DNA of 64,000 bases, from positions 62,001 to 126,000 of the forward strand of contig CAKULD010000008.1 of assembly GCA_934667065.1 (NCBI GenBank), given 5' to 3'. Positions 8,775 through 16,299 of this stretch are shown here, one piece after another. The notes beneath the pieces are model-generated. The model searched no databases. It was not told where the DNA came from and was given only the letters and a program-made list of their open reading frames with translations. Numbering within the stretch: position 1 is the stretch's first letter; each line of letters starts with the position of its first letter. Both the position numbers and the translations under genes were made by a program. This stretch comes from an uncultured Collinsella sp. GTDB taxonomy: Bacteria; Actinomycetota; Coriobacteriia; Coriobacteriales; Coriobacteriaceae.

Positions 8775-9437
8775 CTAGTCCTTAAACAGATAGCCCACGC
8801 CGCGGACGGTGGTGATGTGCGCTGCGATCTGCGGACCCACCTTGGAGCGAATGCGTCGGATGTGCACGTCGACGGTACGCGTGCCGCCGCAGTACTCAAA
8901 GCCCCACACGCGGTGCAGCAGCACTTCGCGGCTGTAGGCGCGGTTGGGGTGCGTCGCCAAAAAGCTCAGCAGCGAGTACTCCATCAGTGTCAGATCGATG
9001 GGCTCATCGTCGAGCGTCACCTGGTAGGTAGCCAGGTTGATCTCGAGGTTATCGATGTTGAGCACGTCATCGGCGGTGACGGTCTCCTCCTCGCCCATCA
9101 GGCGCTGCGCACGAGCCTTGAGCTCGTTGGGCGTCGCCGTGGGGCACACGAAGTCGGCGTGGGCGTGATTCGGCAGGCGCAGGGTGCCGAGCGCCTCGTC
9201 GTCAACGATCACCAGCATGGGAACGCCGCCGCGATCGTCGAGCCACTTGGCAATCTGATCGATGCGGTCGCTGCGGATGCCGTCGGAATCAAGGATCAGC
9301 AGGTCAAAGTCGTGCGCCGCAGTCGGCGAATCGGGGGTGGCCAGGCTCACCTCGACACCCAGGGTGGTCGTCAGGCTGCGGGCAAACTCGTGGAAGCGCG
9401 TCGTGCGCGCCATGAACAGGGCACTCTTTTCGGACAT
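8775..9437 (-). CDS. GlnR-like OmpR-family response regulator
   Basis: A 220-residue orphan regulator. Residues 1-115 form an atypical receiver: Asp50 is present (LLILDSDG) but the usual acidic pair near the N-terminus is missing. Residues 125-220 form an OmpR winged helix with VWGFEYCGGTRTVDVHIRRI, closely resembling actinobacterial GlnR, the global nitrogen regulator. It lies 50 nt downstream of a glutamine synthetase homologue whose promoter carries a GlnR-box-like site (10891-10906), so nitrogen control is the best inference. The start MSEKSALF follows GGAGG. A generic PhoB-like role cannot be excluded. Confidence 0.82.
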   Translation of the reverse strand: MSEKSALFMARTTRFHEFARSLTTTLGVEVSLATPDSPTAAHDFDLLILDSDGIRSDRIDQIAKWLDDRGGVPMLVIVDDEALGTLRLPNHAHADFVCPTATPNELKARAQRLMGEEETVTADDVLNIDNLEINLATYQVTLDDEPIDLTLMEYSLLSFLATHPNRAYSREVLLHRVWGFEYCGGTRTVDVHIRRIRSKVGPQIAAHITTVRGVGYLFKD

Positions 9438-9487
9438 ATCGGCCTCCAAAGATATGAGCTCAATCGTACTGGGACAAGCCAGCGCGA

Positions 9488-10825
9488 TTAGGAGTTCGCC
9501 AGGTAGTGCTTGATCTCCCACTGGGTGATCGTGGACTCAAACTTATGCCACTCGTCGCGCTTCTTTTTGAGGAAGAAGCTGTGGATGTGCTCGCCGAGGG
9601 CATCCTTCATAAACTGCGAGTCCTCAAACACGTCGAGTGCCTCTTTGAGCGAGCGCGGCAGCGGTGCGTAGCCGGCCTCGAGCATCTGACGGTCGGTGAG
9701 CTTGAGCGTCTCGGCCGTGGCCTCGGGCGGAAGCTCCAGCTTGCGCTCGATGCCGTCGAGACCAGCCGCCAGCGTAACGGTGTTGACCAGGTACGGGTTG
9801 GCCATGGGATCGGGACTGCGCAGCTCGATGCGCGTGGACAGCTGCTTGCCGGGCTTGTAGACCGGGATGCGGACCATGCTCGCGCGGTTACGCAGGCCCC
9901 ACGTGGCGTACTGCGGCACGGAGTCGCCGCCGGTGGTGATGCGCTTGTACGAGTTGACGGTGGGGTTGGTGATGGCGCTGATCTCGCGCGCGTGCGCCAG
10001 AATGCCGGCCATGTAGTGCTTGGCGACGTCGGAGAGATGGTACTTCTCGTCGTCCTCGCCCCAAAAGACGTTGTTGCCGTCGTGGTCGAACAGCGACTGG
10101 TGCAGGAACATGGCGCTGCCATCCTCGCCCGCCAGCGGCTTGGGCATAAAGGAAGCGTGGCAGCCGCTCTCGTAGGCCTGCTGCTTAATGATGAGCTTGG
10201 CCGTGGTGATGGCGTCGGACATGCTCAGGGCCTCGGCGTGACGCAGGCTCATGCCGTGCTGCGAGCGGCCAGCGGCGTGGAAGGTGTACTCCACGGGCAC
10301 GGACATCTTCTCGAGCGTAAGGACCGTGTTGCGGCGCAGGTCGCGGGCGGCGTCGCTCACCGAAAGGTCAAAGTAGCCCACGTTGTCGAGCGGCTCGGGC
10401 GTATGCTCGTCGGGGAAATAGTAATACTCCAGCTCGGCGCCCACGTTGAGCAGGTAGCCGGCCTTTTCGGCCTTGTGGAACATGCGGCGCAGGGCATCGC
10501 GCGGATCGCCGGCGAAGGGCTTGCGATCGGGAGTGCACACGTCGCAGAACACGCGGGCGACGCCGTTGTGGCTCGGACGCCACGGCAGGATCTGGAAGGT
10601 CGAGGCATCGGGGAACGCGAGCATGTCGGCTTCCTCGGGCGTGGCAAAGCCCTCGATGGCCGAGCCGTCAAAGCCAATGCCCTCCTCAAAAGCGACCTCG
10701 AGGTCCTCGGGGCTGATGGCAAAGTTCTTGAGGCGACCGAGAATGTCGACAAACCACAGACGCACAAAGCGGATGTCACGCTGCTCTACAGAGCGGAGTA
10801 CGTAATCGATGTTCTGCTGGTTCAT
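9488..10825 (-). CDS. Glutamine synthetase type I homologue with altered active site
   Basis: A 445-residue protein collinear with GSI-alpha: beta-grasp N-domain with FDGSAIEGF, then ELEYYYFP (E131, E133), NPTVNSYKR, NRASMVRIP and RIELRSPDP. It should ligate ammonia to glutamate. However, the motif normally reading HHE...QHE is FHA...QHG here (A184, G191), and the metal-ligand His of MHxxxSL is Phe240, so several metal ligands look lost; the flap Glu is Asp-Ser. No adenylylation-site loop is seen. It may be a regulatory pseudoenzyme or use another substrate. The good RBS AAAGAAAGGGGAG supports the start. Co-oriented with the GlnR-like gene. Confidence 0.85.
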   Translation of the reverse strand: MNQQNIDYVLRSVEQRDIRFVRLWFVDILGRLKNFAISPEDLEVAFEEGIGFDGSAIEGFATPEEADMLAFPDASTFQILPWRPSHNGVARVFCDVCTPDRKPFAGDPRDALRRMFHKAEKAGYLLNVGAELEYYYFPDEHTPEPLDNVGYFDLSVSDAARDLRRNTVLTLEKMSVPVEYTFHAAGRSQHGMSLRHAEALSMSDAITTAKLIIKQQAYESGCHASFMPKPLAGEDGSAMFLHQSLFDHDGNNVFWGEDDEKYHLSDVAKHYMAGILAHAREISAITNPTVNSYKRITTGGDSVPQYATWGLRNRASMVRIPVYKPGKQLSTRIELRSPDPMANPYLVNTVTLAAGLDGIERKLELPPEATAETLKLTDRQMLEAGYAPLPRSLKEALDVFEDSQFMKDALGEHIHSFFLKKKRDEWHKFESTITQWEIKHYLANS

Positions 10826-10890
10826 GTCGCTCCCCTTTCTTTCGGGCGGGTTTCGACTGTTCTATATCGCAGATACTATCGCAGAAAAAT

Positions 10891-10906
10891 GTTTCCGCAG
10901 GGTTAA
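10891..10906 (-). promoter_or_regulatory. GlnR-box-like operator upstream of the GS homologue
   Basis: The complement reads TTAAC-CCTGCG-GAAAC, matching the Streptomyces GlnR box gTnAC-n6-GaAAC at nine of ten specified positions. A TAGTAT hexamer (10873-10878, minus strand) lies about 13 bp downstream as a possible -10. The rest of 10826-10958 holds no other feature. Confidence 0.6.
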
Positions 10907-10958
10907 AGCGTGTCAGGCGCTCAAAAAACGTGCGAGGGCGGGTGACTATGGCAAGTAA

Positions 10959-11330
10959 CTAATGCTCAGATTCGGAGACAATTTGCCTACAGGCTCGTTC
11001 CAGTGCGGGGAACTCCATCGTCACTGCATCCCAAACAACTGAGCGGTCGACATTGCCGTAATCATGCGCAAGATAATTTCTCATGCCGATAATTCCACGC
11101 CACTCAATTTCGGGATGAAGACGCTGCGAGCGCTCCGACAGCTTGCCCGCTTCTTCCGTCACCCTAAGCGCGCACATCAAAAGGGAGTCCGCCAACGCCC
11201 TCGTCCGCACATCATTCGCATGCAGAAACTGGTCCTCGGTGATATCAAAAGCCTTGATGCGCTCGTTCGTTTCGAAGATCGCCTCCAAGACCTCTTGCGC
11301 GCGAAGGCTGTCTGACTTACGCGCGATCAT
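10959..11330 (-). CDS. HepT-like HEPN ribonuclease toxin
   Basis: A 123-residue alpha-helical HEPN protein with the catalytic Rx4HxY motif RNYLAHDY (R84, H89, Y91). HepT toxins cleave RNA and are neutralised by a partner nucleotidyltransferase that AMPylates the toxin tyrosine. The gene overlaps the partner by 14 bp, the usual translational coupling of this type VII system. The order here is antitoxin first, toxin second. Confidence 0.88.
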   Translation of the reverse strand: MIARKSDSLRAQEVLEAIFETNERIKAFDITEDQFLHANDVRTRALADSLLMCALRVTEEAGKLSERSQRLHPEIEWRGIIGMRNYLAHDYGNVDRSVVWDAVTMEFPALERACRQIVSESEH

Positions 11331-11811
11331 AAACGATCACTCCTTCGCGCTCGATTACCGCGGCAAGATCGCCATCAAGATGGTCGCTCGAGACGAGGTC
11401 AACCTGCTTCCCGGTCTCCTTACGCACCGCTTCGCCAAACGCCGACAACGCGAAAAGACCAAAGCCATGCTCGCGATCGACTTCGAGACGCAAATCGATA
11501 TCACTATCGACACGCGCCTCACCACGGGCATACGAGCCAAAAAGGACCACGGTTTTGATGGCGGGAATCGGGCTGGCCGCCTCGCGGACGGCGGACTCAA
11601 TTTGAGCAATATCCAAAATGTCTGCGGCAACGTTTTCGCTTGCAGAGTTTTTACCAAGTGAAGGAACAAACGGCAGCGAGCGCTCGCGCAGCATCTGCCT
11701 CATAAACATATTGACCGCAACAGACGAAGTCATGCCGAGTTCTTCGCATAGCTCGGCAAATGAATCTTTAATTGACGAGTCCACTCGTACACTCAGTACA
11801 GACGCAGCCAT
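11317..11811 (-). CDS. MntA-like nucleotidyltransferase antitoxin fused to RelB/DinJ-type N-terminus
   Basis: A 164-residue protein. Residues 85-160 are a minimal nucleotidyltransferase with GSYARGEARVDSDIDL (G92-S93, D104, D106), the MntA antitoxin that AMPylates HepT. Residues 1-48 (SVLSVRVDSSIKDSFAELCE then GMTSSVAVNMFMRQML) look like the ribbon-helix-helix DNA-binding domain of RelB/DinJ antitoxins, which normal MntA lacks. The fusion would let the antitoxin repress its own promoter; the palindrome at 11827-11835 is a candidate operator. AGGAGG precedes the start. Confidence 0.82.
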   Translation of the reverse strand: MAASVLSVRVDSSIKDSFAELCEELGMTSSVAVNMFMRQMLRERSLPFVPSLGKNSASENVAADILDIAQIESAVREAASPIPAIKTVVLFGSYARGEARVDSDIDLRLEVDREHGFGLFALSAFGEAVRKETGKQVDLVSSDHLDGDLAAVIEREGVIVYDRA

Positions 11812-11826
11812 GGATACCTCCTGTAT

Positions 11827-11835
11827 GACATTGTC
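11827..11835 (-). promoter_or_regulatory. Candidate operator of the mntA-hepT operon
   Basis: GACATTGTC is an odd-length palindrome 16 nt upstream of the mntA ATG, next to a TATTAT -10-like hexamer on the minus strand. It fits autorepression by the ribbon-helix-helix domain. Confidence 0.35.
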
Positions 11836-11853
11836 TACATAATATCACACAGA

Positions 11854-12876
11854 CTAGCGCGAAGTGGAGGCTCGGGACTCGATGTGGCCGGGGATCTCGA
11901 TGTGCTTGGGCGCGAGCTTTGCGGCCTCGCCTACCGTGGTGGTGACGACGTCGATGCGCTCGGACAGACGCTCGACAACGCGCTCGGCAATCGCCAAGGT
12001 GTCCTGCGCGGCTGTAGTCACGCCGCCAAAGAGCACGTGGTTCCAAGGATAGTCGTCGAACGTCGCGATCTTAAGACCCGCCGGCAGCGAGGGGCCAAGC
12101 TGGGCCAGCGCCTCGGTCAGGCGCAAGAAGACCAGACCGTTGACGGCAATAAGGCCAAGCTTTTTACCTGCGTAATCGCGGATGGTCTCGTCCAGGCGAC
12201 TGATGCCCTCGGCGCCACCGTCGGCCAGGGTGACAACCTCGCCGGCAAGACCACGGTACGAGAGCTCGTCGGTAAAGGCGTCGGCGCGCTCGCGACGCAC
12301 GGGGCTGTCATCACTTGCCTCGGTGAGCAGGCACAGGCGCTCGCTGCCCGCAGTCGCCAGGGCGTCGACCAGGCCGGCGACGAGCTCGCGGTTGTTAGAT
12401 GTCACCAGATCGATGCCGCCGTTCTCGATGTCACGGTCGAGCAACACGACCGGCAGGCGTCCCGCAGCCGCGGCGATCGCCTCGTCGTTGCCGCCGCAGG
12501 TGTTGACGATCAAGCCATCCACGCCGGCGTCGATAAGCCTGGTGAGCGACTCGGCCTCCTTGGCGGGATCGTTGCCGCTAATGGCCGTCATGAGCGAGCA
12601 CCCGCGCGCGGCGGCGCTGGCGGAAAGCCCCTCGAGCATGGCGCTCGAGAACGGGTTGGCGATGTCGGCCAGAATCACGCCGATAAGGTTGGTGCGCGAG
12701 GAACGCAGGTTGCGCGCGGCGGCGCGCGGGCGATAGCCGGTGCGCTCGATAACCGCGGCGATTCGAGCGCGGGTCTCCTCGGTCATCTGCCCGGGGCGGT
12801 TGTTGAGATAGCGCGACACCGTGGCCGGGCTCACGCCCGCCTCGGCGGCAATGTCCTTGATTCTCATCTGCGCCAT
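11854..12876 (-). CDS. LacI family regulator, probable KdgR-type repressor
   Basis: A 340-residue LacI/GalR repressor: HTH MRIKDIAAEAGVSPATVSRY plus hinge (residues 1-60), then the periplasmic-binding-protein-like sugar domain starting NLIGVILADIANPFSS. It is divergent from kdgK, and the intervening region holds two GAAACCGATTTC-like operators that recur at yczE and the HIT gene, so it likely represses this KDG regulon with KDG or a relative as inducer. The start at MAQMRIKD (12876) has GGGGTG upstream; longer in-frame starts lack an RBS. Its 3' end abuts the mntA promoter with no clear terminator. Confidence 0.88.
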   Translation of the reverse strand: MAQMRIKDIAAEAGVSPATVSRYLNNRPGQMTEETRARIAAVIERTGYRPRAAARNLRSSRTNLIGVILADIANPFSSAMLEGLSASAAARGCSLMTAISGNDPAKEAESLTRLIDAGVDGLIVNTCGGNDEAIAAAAGRLPVVLLDRDIENGGIDLVTSNNRELVAGLVDALATAGSERLCLLTEASDDSPVRRERADAFTDELSYRGLAGEVVTLADGGAEGISRLDETIRDYAGKKLGLIAVNGLVFLRLTEALAQLGPSLPAGLKIATFDDYPWNHVLFGGVTTAAQDTLAIAERVVERLSERIDVVTTTVGEAAKLAPKHIEIPGHIESRASTSR

Positions 12877-12942
12877 AGCACACCCCGTTTCCCAATTGTC
12901 GGCAGTCTGAGCCATTTTAGACATTTTTTAAAAATCTCGGTT

Positions 12943-13008
12943 GCAAAACGCTGTAGGTGAGTATACTACAACTCGAAACGAAACCGATTTCGTAAACCGA
13001 TTTCGGTA
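12943..13008 (+). promoter_or_regulatory. kdgK promoter with tandem LacI operators
   Basis: TTGCAA followed 15 bp later by TATACT (12962-12967) forms a promoter also found upstream of yczE. Directly downstream are ACGAAACCGATTTCGT (12978-12993) and TAAACCGATTTCGGTA (12993-13008), overlapping LacI-type dyads that would block initiation or clearance. The adjacent LacI gene is the likely binder. Confidence 0.7.
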
Positions 13009-13009
13009 A

Positions 13010-13067
13010 GCGTTGGCACGGAGGTGCAAAGATGCACCCTACCGTCTTGGCACCTGCGTGCCAACGC
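13010..13067 (+). ncRNA. Leader RNA motif A, copy 1 (5' UTR of kdgK)
   Basis: An 11-bp outer stem (GCGTTGGCACG 13010-13020 with 13057-13067) and a 6-bp inner stem (AGGTGC/GCACCT) hold a 22-nt apical loop (13028-13049) with the core GCACCCTACC closed by AAGA/TCTT. The copy at 16985-17040 keeps the loop but has unrelated, perfectly paired stems. It immediately follows the LacI operators and precedes kdgK by 43 nt. Function unknown. Confidence 0.65.
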
Positions 13068-13110
13068 CATATCAAAGGTGTACGTACGAGCAAGAAGGAG
13101 CTACGCGACC

Positions 13111-14145
13111 ATGGGTAAAACGGTTCTTACCTTCGGCGAGATCATGATGAGGCTCTCGCCCAAAGATCACCTGCGTATTGAGCAGGCGACCGAGTTCGAT
13201 GTCCGCTACGGCGGCGCCGAGGCCAACACCGCGCTTTCCCTGGCCTACCAGGGCGACAAGGCCGCTTACGTCTCTGTTGTCCCGGCCAACCGTCTGGGCG
13301 AGTGTGCCCTGCGTTCGCTGAAGGTCTACGACGTCGACACCACGCGCGTCGTTCGCCAGGGCGACCGTCTTGGTTCCTATGTGTTTGAGGTCGGCGCCTC
13401 GCAGCGCGGCAACGGTTGCGTTTACGACCGCAAGTACTCCGCCATCAACATGGCCAAGCGCGACGTCTTTAACTGGGACGAGATCCTCAAGGGCATCGCC
13501 GTCTTCTATTTCTCTGGCGTGACGCCCGCTGTCTCCGACGAGATGGCCGCCGCTTGCAAGGATGCCCTCACCGCTTGCCGCGCCAAGGGCATCACCACCG
13601 TGTGCGACGTTAACTATCGCGGCAAGATGTGGTCGCCCGAAAAGTCCCAGGCAACCATGAAGGAGCTGCTGCCGCTCGTCGACATTTGCATCGCCAACGA
13701 CGAGGACGCGCCTGCCGGCCTTGGCATGACCTGCGTTTCCGGCTCCCTTGCCCACGGCATCGAGGAGCGCGACACGTACGTCGAGATGGCCCGTCAGATC
13801 TGCTCCGAGTATGGCTGCAAGAAGGTCGCCTCGGTTGTCCGCAACATCTCCTGCGTCGAGCGCTCCATCTGGATGGGCATGCTCTACGACGCCGAGAGCG
13901 GTGAGCACTGGTTCTCCCCTGCTCACGACGTCCACGTGCTCGAGGGCGTTGCCGCCGGCGATGCTTTCAACGCCGGTCTGGTCCATGCCCTCATCAACGA
14001 CTTCGAGCCGCAGGATGCCGTCAACTACGCCATCGCCGCTTCGATTCTCAAGCTCACCATCAAGGGCGATTCCAACCTGGTGACTGCCGACGAGATCGCC
14101 GCCGTGGCCAACGCCGCCGACGGTGGCACCCGCGTCGCCCGTTAA
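13111..14145 (+). CDS. kdgK: 2-keto-3-deoxygluconate kinase (PfkB family)
   Basis: A 344-residue ribokinase-fold sugar kinase (MGKTVLTFGEIMMRLSPKDH) that phosphorylates KDG to KDPG with ATP. The substrate-binding Gly-Gly segment FDVRYGGAEANTALSL is near residues 30-45 and the catalytic loop EGVAAGDAFNAGL near 283-295, with Asp kept but the usual DTxGAGD changed to EGVAAGD. The start is set by AAGAAGGAG 10 nt upstream of the ATG at 13111. The leader carries RNA motif A, and motif B plus kdgA follow, giving the lower half of uronate catabolism. Confidence 0.93.
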   Translation: MGKTVLTFGEIMMRLSPKDHLRIEQATEFDVRYGGAEANTALSLAYQGDKAAYVSVVPANRLGECALRSLKVYDVDTTRVVRQGDRLGSYVFEVGASQRGNGCVYDRKYSAINMAKRDVFNWDEILKGIAVFYFSGVTPAVSDEMAAACKDALTACRAKGITTVCDVNYRGKMWSPEKSQATMKELLPLVDICIANDEDAPAGLGMTCVSGSLAHGIEERDTYVEMARQICSEYGCKKVASVVRNISCVERSIWMGMLYDAESGEHWFSPAHDVHVLEGVAAGDAFNAGLVHALINDFEPQDAVNYAIAASILKLTIKGDSNLVTADEIAAVANAADGGTRVAR

Positions 14146-14160
14146 TTCGTTCCCCATTCC

Positions 14161-14200
14161 GCGGGCTGCAGTTTCCCATACCCATACCTCTGTAGCCCGC
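14161..14200 (+). ncRNA. Hairpin in the kdgK-kdgA spacer
   Basis: GCGGGCTGCA / TGTAGCCCGC with one mismatch closes a 20-nt loop rich in CCCATACC. It starts 15 nt after the kdgK stop and precedes motif B. No T-tract follows, so it is probably a processing or stability element rather than a terminator. Confidence 0.4.
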
Positions 14201-14218
14201 TCCCCGATTTCTCCGGTC

Positions 14219-14340
14219 GGGCAAAACCACCAGTCCCATTCCGGTTTTGCCTGGCATTCCTTCACGACTGGCCGAGTAGCCGGCTTTGGAATTGCTTGTG
14301 ACCCCAAGCAGTGCCTCCGATAACCATCCCAAAGCCGGCT
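14219..14340 (+). ncRNA. Leader RNA motif B, copy 1 (riboswitch-like, upstream of kdgA)
   Basis: Stem P1 GGCAAAACC/GGTTTTGCC (14220-14228, 14243-14251) has the conserved loop CAGTCCCATTCC, part of which (CCAGTC, 14230-14235) pairs outside the hairpin with GACTGG (14266-14271), forming a pseudoknot. Stem P3 (12 bp, 14278-14289 with 14329-14340) encloses hairpin P4 (TGCTTG/CAAGCA) and the invariant GTGCCTCCGATAACC (14311-14325). Copy 2 at 17061-17180 conserves loops and changes stems in a compensatory way. It lies 60 nt before the kdgA ATG. I recall no named riboswitch with this consensus. Confidence 0.72.
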
Positions 14341-14400
14341 AAGGCCAATCCACCCTTAGCAATTACGCGCCCTTGCGCGCCGCACATCGAAAGGAACATC

Positions 14401-15042
14401 ATGTTCGATCAGTTCTACACCACGCTTGAGTCCCTGGGCATCGTGCCGGTCGTCGTGCTCGACAAGGTCGAGGATGCCGCTCCGCTAGCCCACGCCCTTA
14501 TGGCCGCCGGCATGAAGTCCGCCGAGGTCACCTTCCGCACCGCTTGCGCCGCCGAGTGCATCGCCGCCATGGCAAAGGCCGAGCCCGAGATGTGCGTTGG
14601 CGCCGGCACCGTCCTGACCGTCGAGCAGGTTGAGCAGGCCCGCGCCGCCGGTGCCAAGTTCATCGTCTCCCCGGGCTACAACGAGGACGTCGTCAAGCAC
14701 TGCATCGACATCGACCTGCCCGTGCTGCCCGGCACCGTGACCCCCTCCGAGGTCACCGCTGCCGTCAACCTGGGCCTCAAGGTCACCAAGTTCTTCCCCG
14801 CGGCTCAGTACGGCGGTCTTAACACCATCAAGGCCCTCGCCGCCCCGTTTGTCGGCCACCGCTTTATGCCCACCGGCGGCGTGAGCACCGCAAACGTCGA
14901 GGAGTACCTGAGCTCCTCTGCCATCATCGCTTGCGGTGGCACCTGGATGGTCAAGCCGGCTCTGTTCGCCGACGGCGACTTCTCCAAGGTCGAGCAGATC
15001 GCCCGCGAGGCCATGGACGTCGTCAAGAAGGTCCGCGGCTAG
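14401..15042 (+). CDS. kdgA: KHG/KDPG aldolase
   Basis: A 213-residue class I aldolase (TIM barrel) splitting 2-keto-3-deoxy-6-phosphogluconate into pyruvate and glyceraldehyde-3-phosphate. The catalytic Glu is in KSAEVTFRT and the Schiff-base Lys in VTKFFPAAQYGG; GAGTVLT and the phosphate loop PTGGV are present. ATG 14401 follows GAAAGGAAC. Codons and GC match kdgK. It ends the KDG operon with a strong terminator at 15063-15092. Confidence 0.95.
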   Translation: MFDQFYTTLESLGIVPVVVLDKVEDAAPLAHALMAAGMKSAEVTFRTACAAECIAAMAKAEPEMCVGAGTVLTVEQVEQARAAGAKFIVSPGYNEDVVKHCIDIDLPVLPGTVTPSEVTAAVNLGLKVTKFFPAAQYGGLNTIKALAAPFVGHRFMPTGGVSTANVEEYLSSSAIIACGGTWMVKPALFADGDFSKVEQIAREAMDVVKKVRG

Positions 15043-15062
15043 TAAGTTGCTCTCTATCGTGG

Positions 15063-15092
15063 GGGGCGCGACCTAGACCGCGCCCCTTTTTT
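15063..15092 (+). terminator. Terminator of kdgK-kdgA
   Basis: GGGGCGCG-N8-CGCGCCCC followed by TTTTTT, 20 nt after the kdgA stop. Confidence 0.9.
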
Positions 15093-15338
15093 GAAGCGGC
15101 TCGGAAGCGTGCCGTTTCCGTCACGGACAAGAACCGAAACCGTCTTGTATGCTGATAGAACGTGACGGAAGCGACACGCCTTCGAGCCGCTTCGCTCACT
15201 CGATCGATCTTTTGGGTGCTTGCCCGCCTTCCAAGCGAACTGCCTCAACATAATCCAGAACACCAAAAGCTGCGGTGCCATCTGGAGGAATCGACCCCTG
15301 CTTCCGGTCAGTTCCTCCAAACGGCACCGCAGCTTTTT
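15093..15338. repeat. Two large imperfect hairpins in the kdgA-gntR spacer
   Basis: The gap 15043-15448 holds no gene. Arms 15093-15125 and 15159-15191 (GAAGCGGCTCG... and complement) pair over 33 bp with four mismatches. A second two-level hairpin has a 15-bp outer stem (15265-15279 with 15323-15337, AAAAGCTGCGGTGCC) and an 8-bp inner stem TGGAGGAA/TTCCTCCA, ending in TTTTT, so it can also terminate plus-strand transcripts. Confidence 0.6.
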
Positions 15339-15367
15339 CTTGCCCGCAAGCCTTACACCCCCACCGC

Positions 15368-15434
15368 AGTTGCGGTGAAATAGGGACTGTTTAAGCGTTT
15401 TACCAGCCTAAACAGTCCCTATTTCACCGCAACT
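15368..15434. repeat. CACCGCAACT hairpin repeat, copy 1
   Basis: Perfect 26-bp arms (start AGTTGCGGTGAAATAGGGAC) with a 15-nt loop, 14 nt beyond the stop of the minus-strand gntR gene. Three further copies are at 16210, 24626 and 27615. Confidence 0.75.
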
Positions 15435-15448
15435 TATAAGGGGATAGA

Positions 15449-16141
15449 TTAGTTGGACGAGCTTTTGGGGAGCTCGAAATAGTCGGGATACAAAGCGATG
15501 ACCGGGCCCTGCTCCTCGGGCATAAGATGCAAGTGCGTCTCTGCCAGGTAGCTCGCCGTATCGGTGTCGCCGTCCATGATGGCATTGAGGATCCGACGGT
15601 GCTGGCGGCGGATCGGCTCCCAGTCCAAGTCCTGTGATACGGCGCGCAGCCAGTTATACCGCTCAAAATGCGTGTTGACGCTCTTCATCCAGTCCCAGAG
15701 CATGTGGCGCCCGGCAATCTCAAAGCACGTCTCGTGAAACAGGTTATCCAGGTCGTAAAAGTGGCGCGTTTCGCTGTGGTCGAGCGACTCGGACTCGCTC
15801 AGAATCTGCTCCAAACGCTGCTTTTGCTCGGTCGTTGCGGCAGAACAGCACTTAATCAATACGCTTCTCTCGAGCTTCTCGCGCAAAAAGCATGCGTTCT
15901 CGGCTCGCTCCATACTGATCTTGGAGACGTACGTGCCGCTCTTGGGGCGCGTTTCCACTAGCTCCTGCTCGCGCAGGCGCACGAAGGACTCGCGGATGGG
16001 TGTGCGCCCGATCCCTGTCTCCTTTTCCAAGCCAATCGCCGAAAGACGCGTGCCCGGTTTAAGCTCGGCGTAGATGATCTTGGAGCGTAATGCGTTGTAA
16101 GCCTGATCTTGCAGACTCTGATATTGATGGTGCTGGTCCAT
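15449..16141 (-). CDS. GntR family regulator, FadR/FCD subfamily
   Basis: A 230-residue protein with an N-terminal winged helix (ALRSKIIYAELKPGTRLSAI then GIGRTPIRESFVRLREQELV, residues 15-75) and an all-helical FCD ligand domain (90-220) with the metal-site histidines spread in FHETCFEIAGRHM and AETHLHLM. FCD regulators sense small carboxylates such as gluconate, uronates or lactate. The start MDQHHQYQ follows GAGGGC. It lies between kdgA and the HIT gene; no operator can be assigned firmly. Confidence 0.88.
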   Translation of the reverse strand: MDQHHQYQSLQDQAYNALRSKIIYAELKPGTRLSAIGLEKETGIGRTPIRESFVRLREQELVETRPKSGTYVSKISMERAENACFLREKLERSVLIKCCSAATTEQKQRLEQILSESESLDHSETRHFYDLDNLFHETCFEIAGRHMLWDWMKSVNTHFERYNWLRAVSQDLDWEPIRRQHRRILNAIMDGDTDTASYLAETHLHLMPEEQGPVIALYPDYFELPKSSSN

Positions 16142-16209
16142 AAAGCCCTCGGAAGAAACCCTTGGTTTGTCGAATACCACCATGCAATACTATCGCATCC
16201 CCCACCTCC

Positions 16210-16280
16210 GCAGTTGCGGTGAAATACGGACTGTTTACGCCGCCCGGGCCGAAAAACAGTCCGTATTTCACCGCAACTGC
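16210..16280. repeat. CACCGCAACT hairpin repeat, copy 2
   Basis: Perfect 27-bp arms (GCAGTTGCGGTGAAATACGG...) around a 17-nt loop, placed 19 nt after the stop codon of the minus-strand HIT gene. Confidence 0.75.
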
Positions 16281-16299
16281 TGGAGGGAATAAAAGGTTT

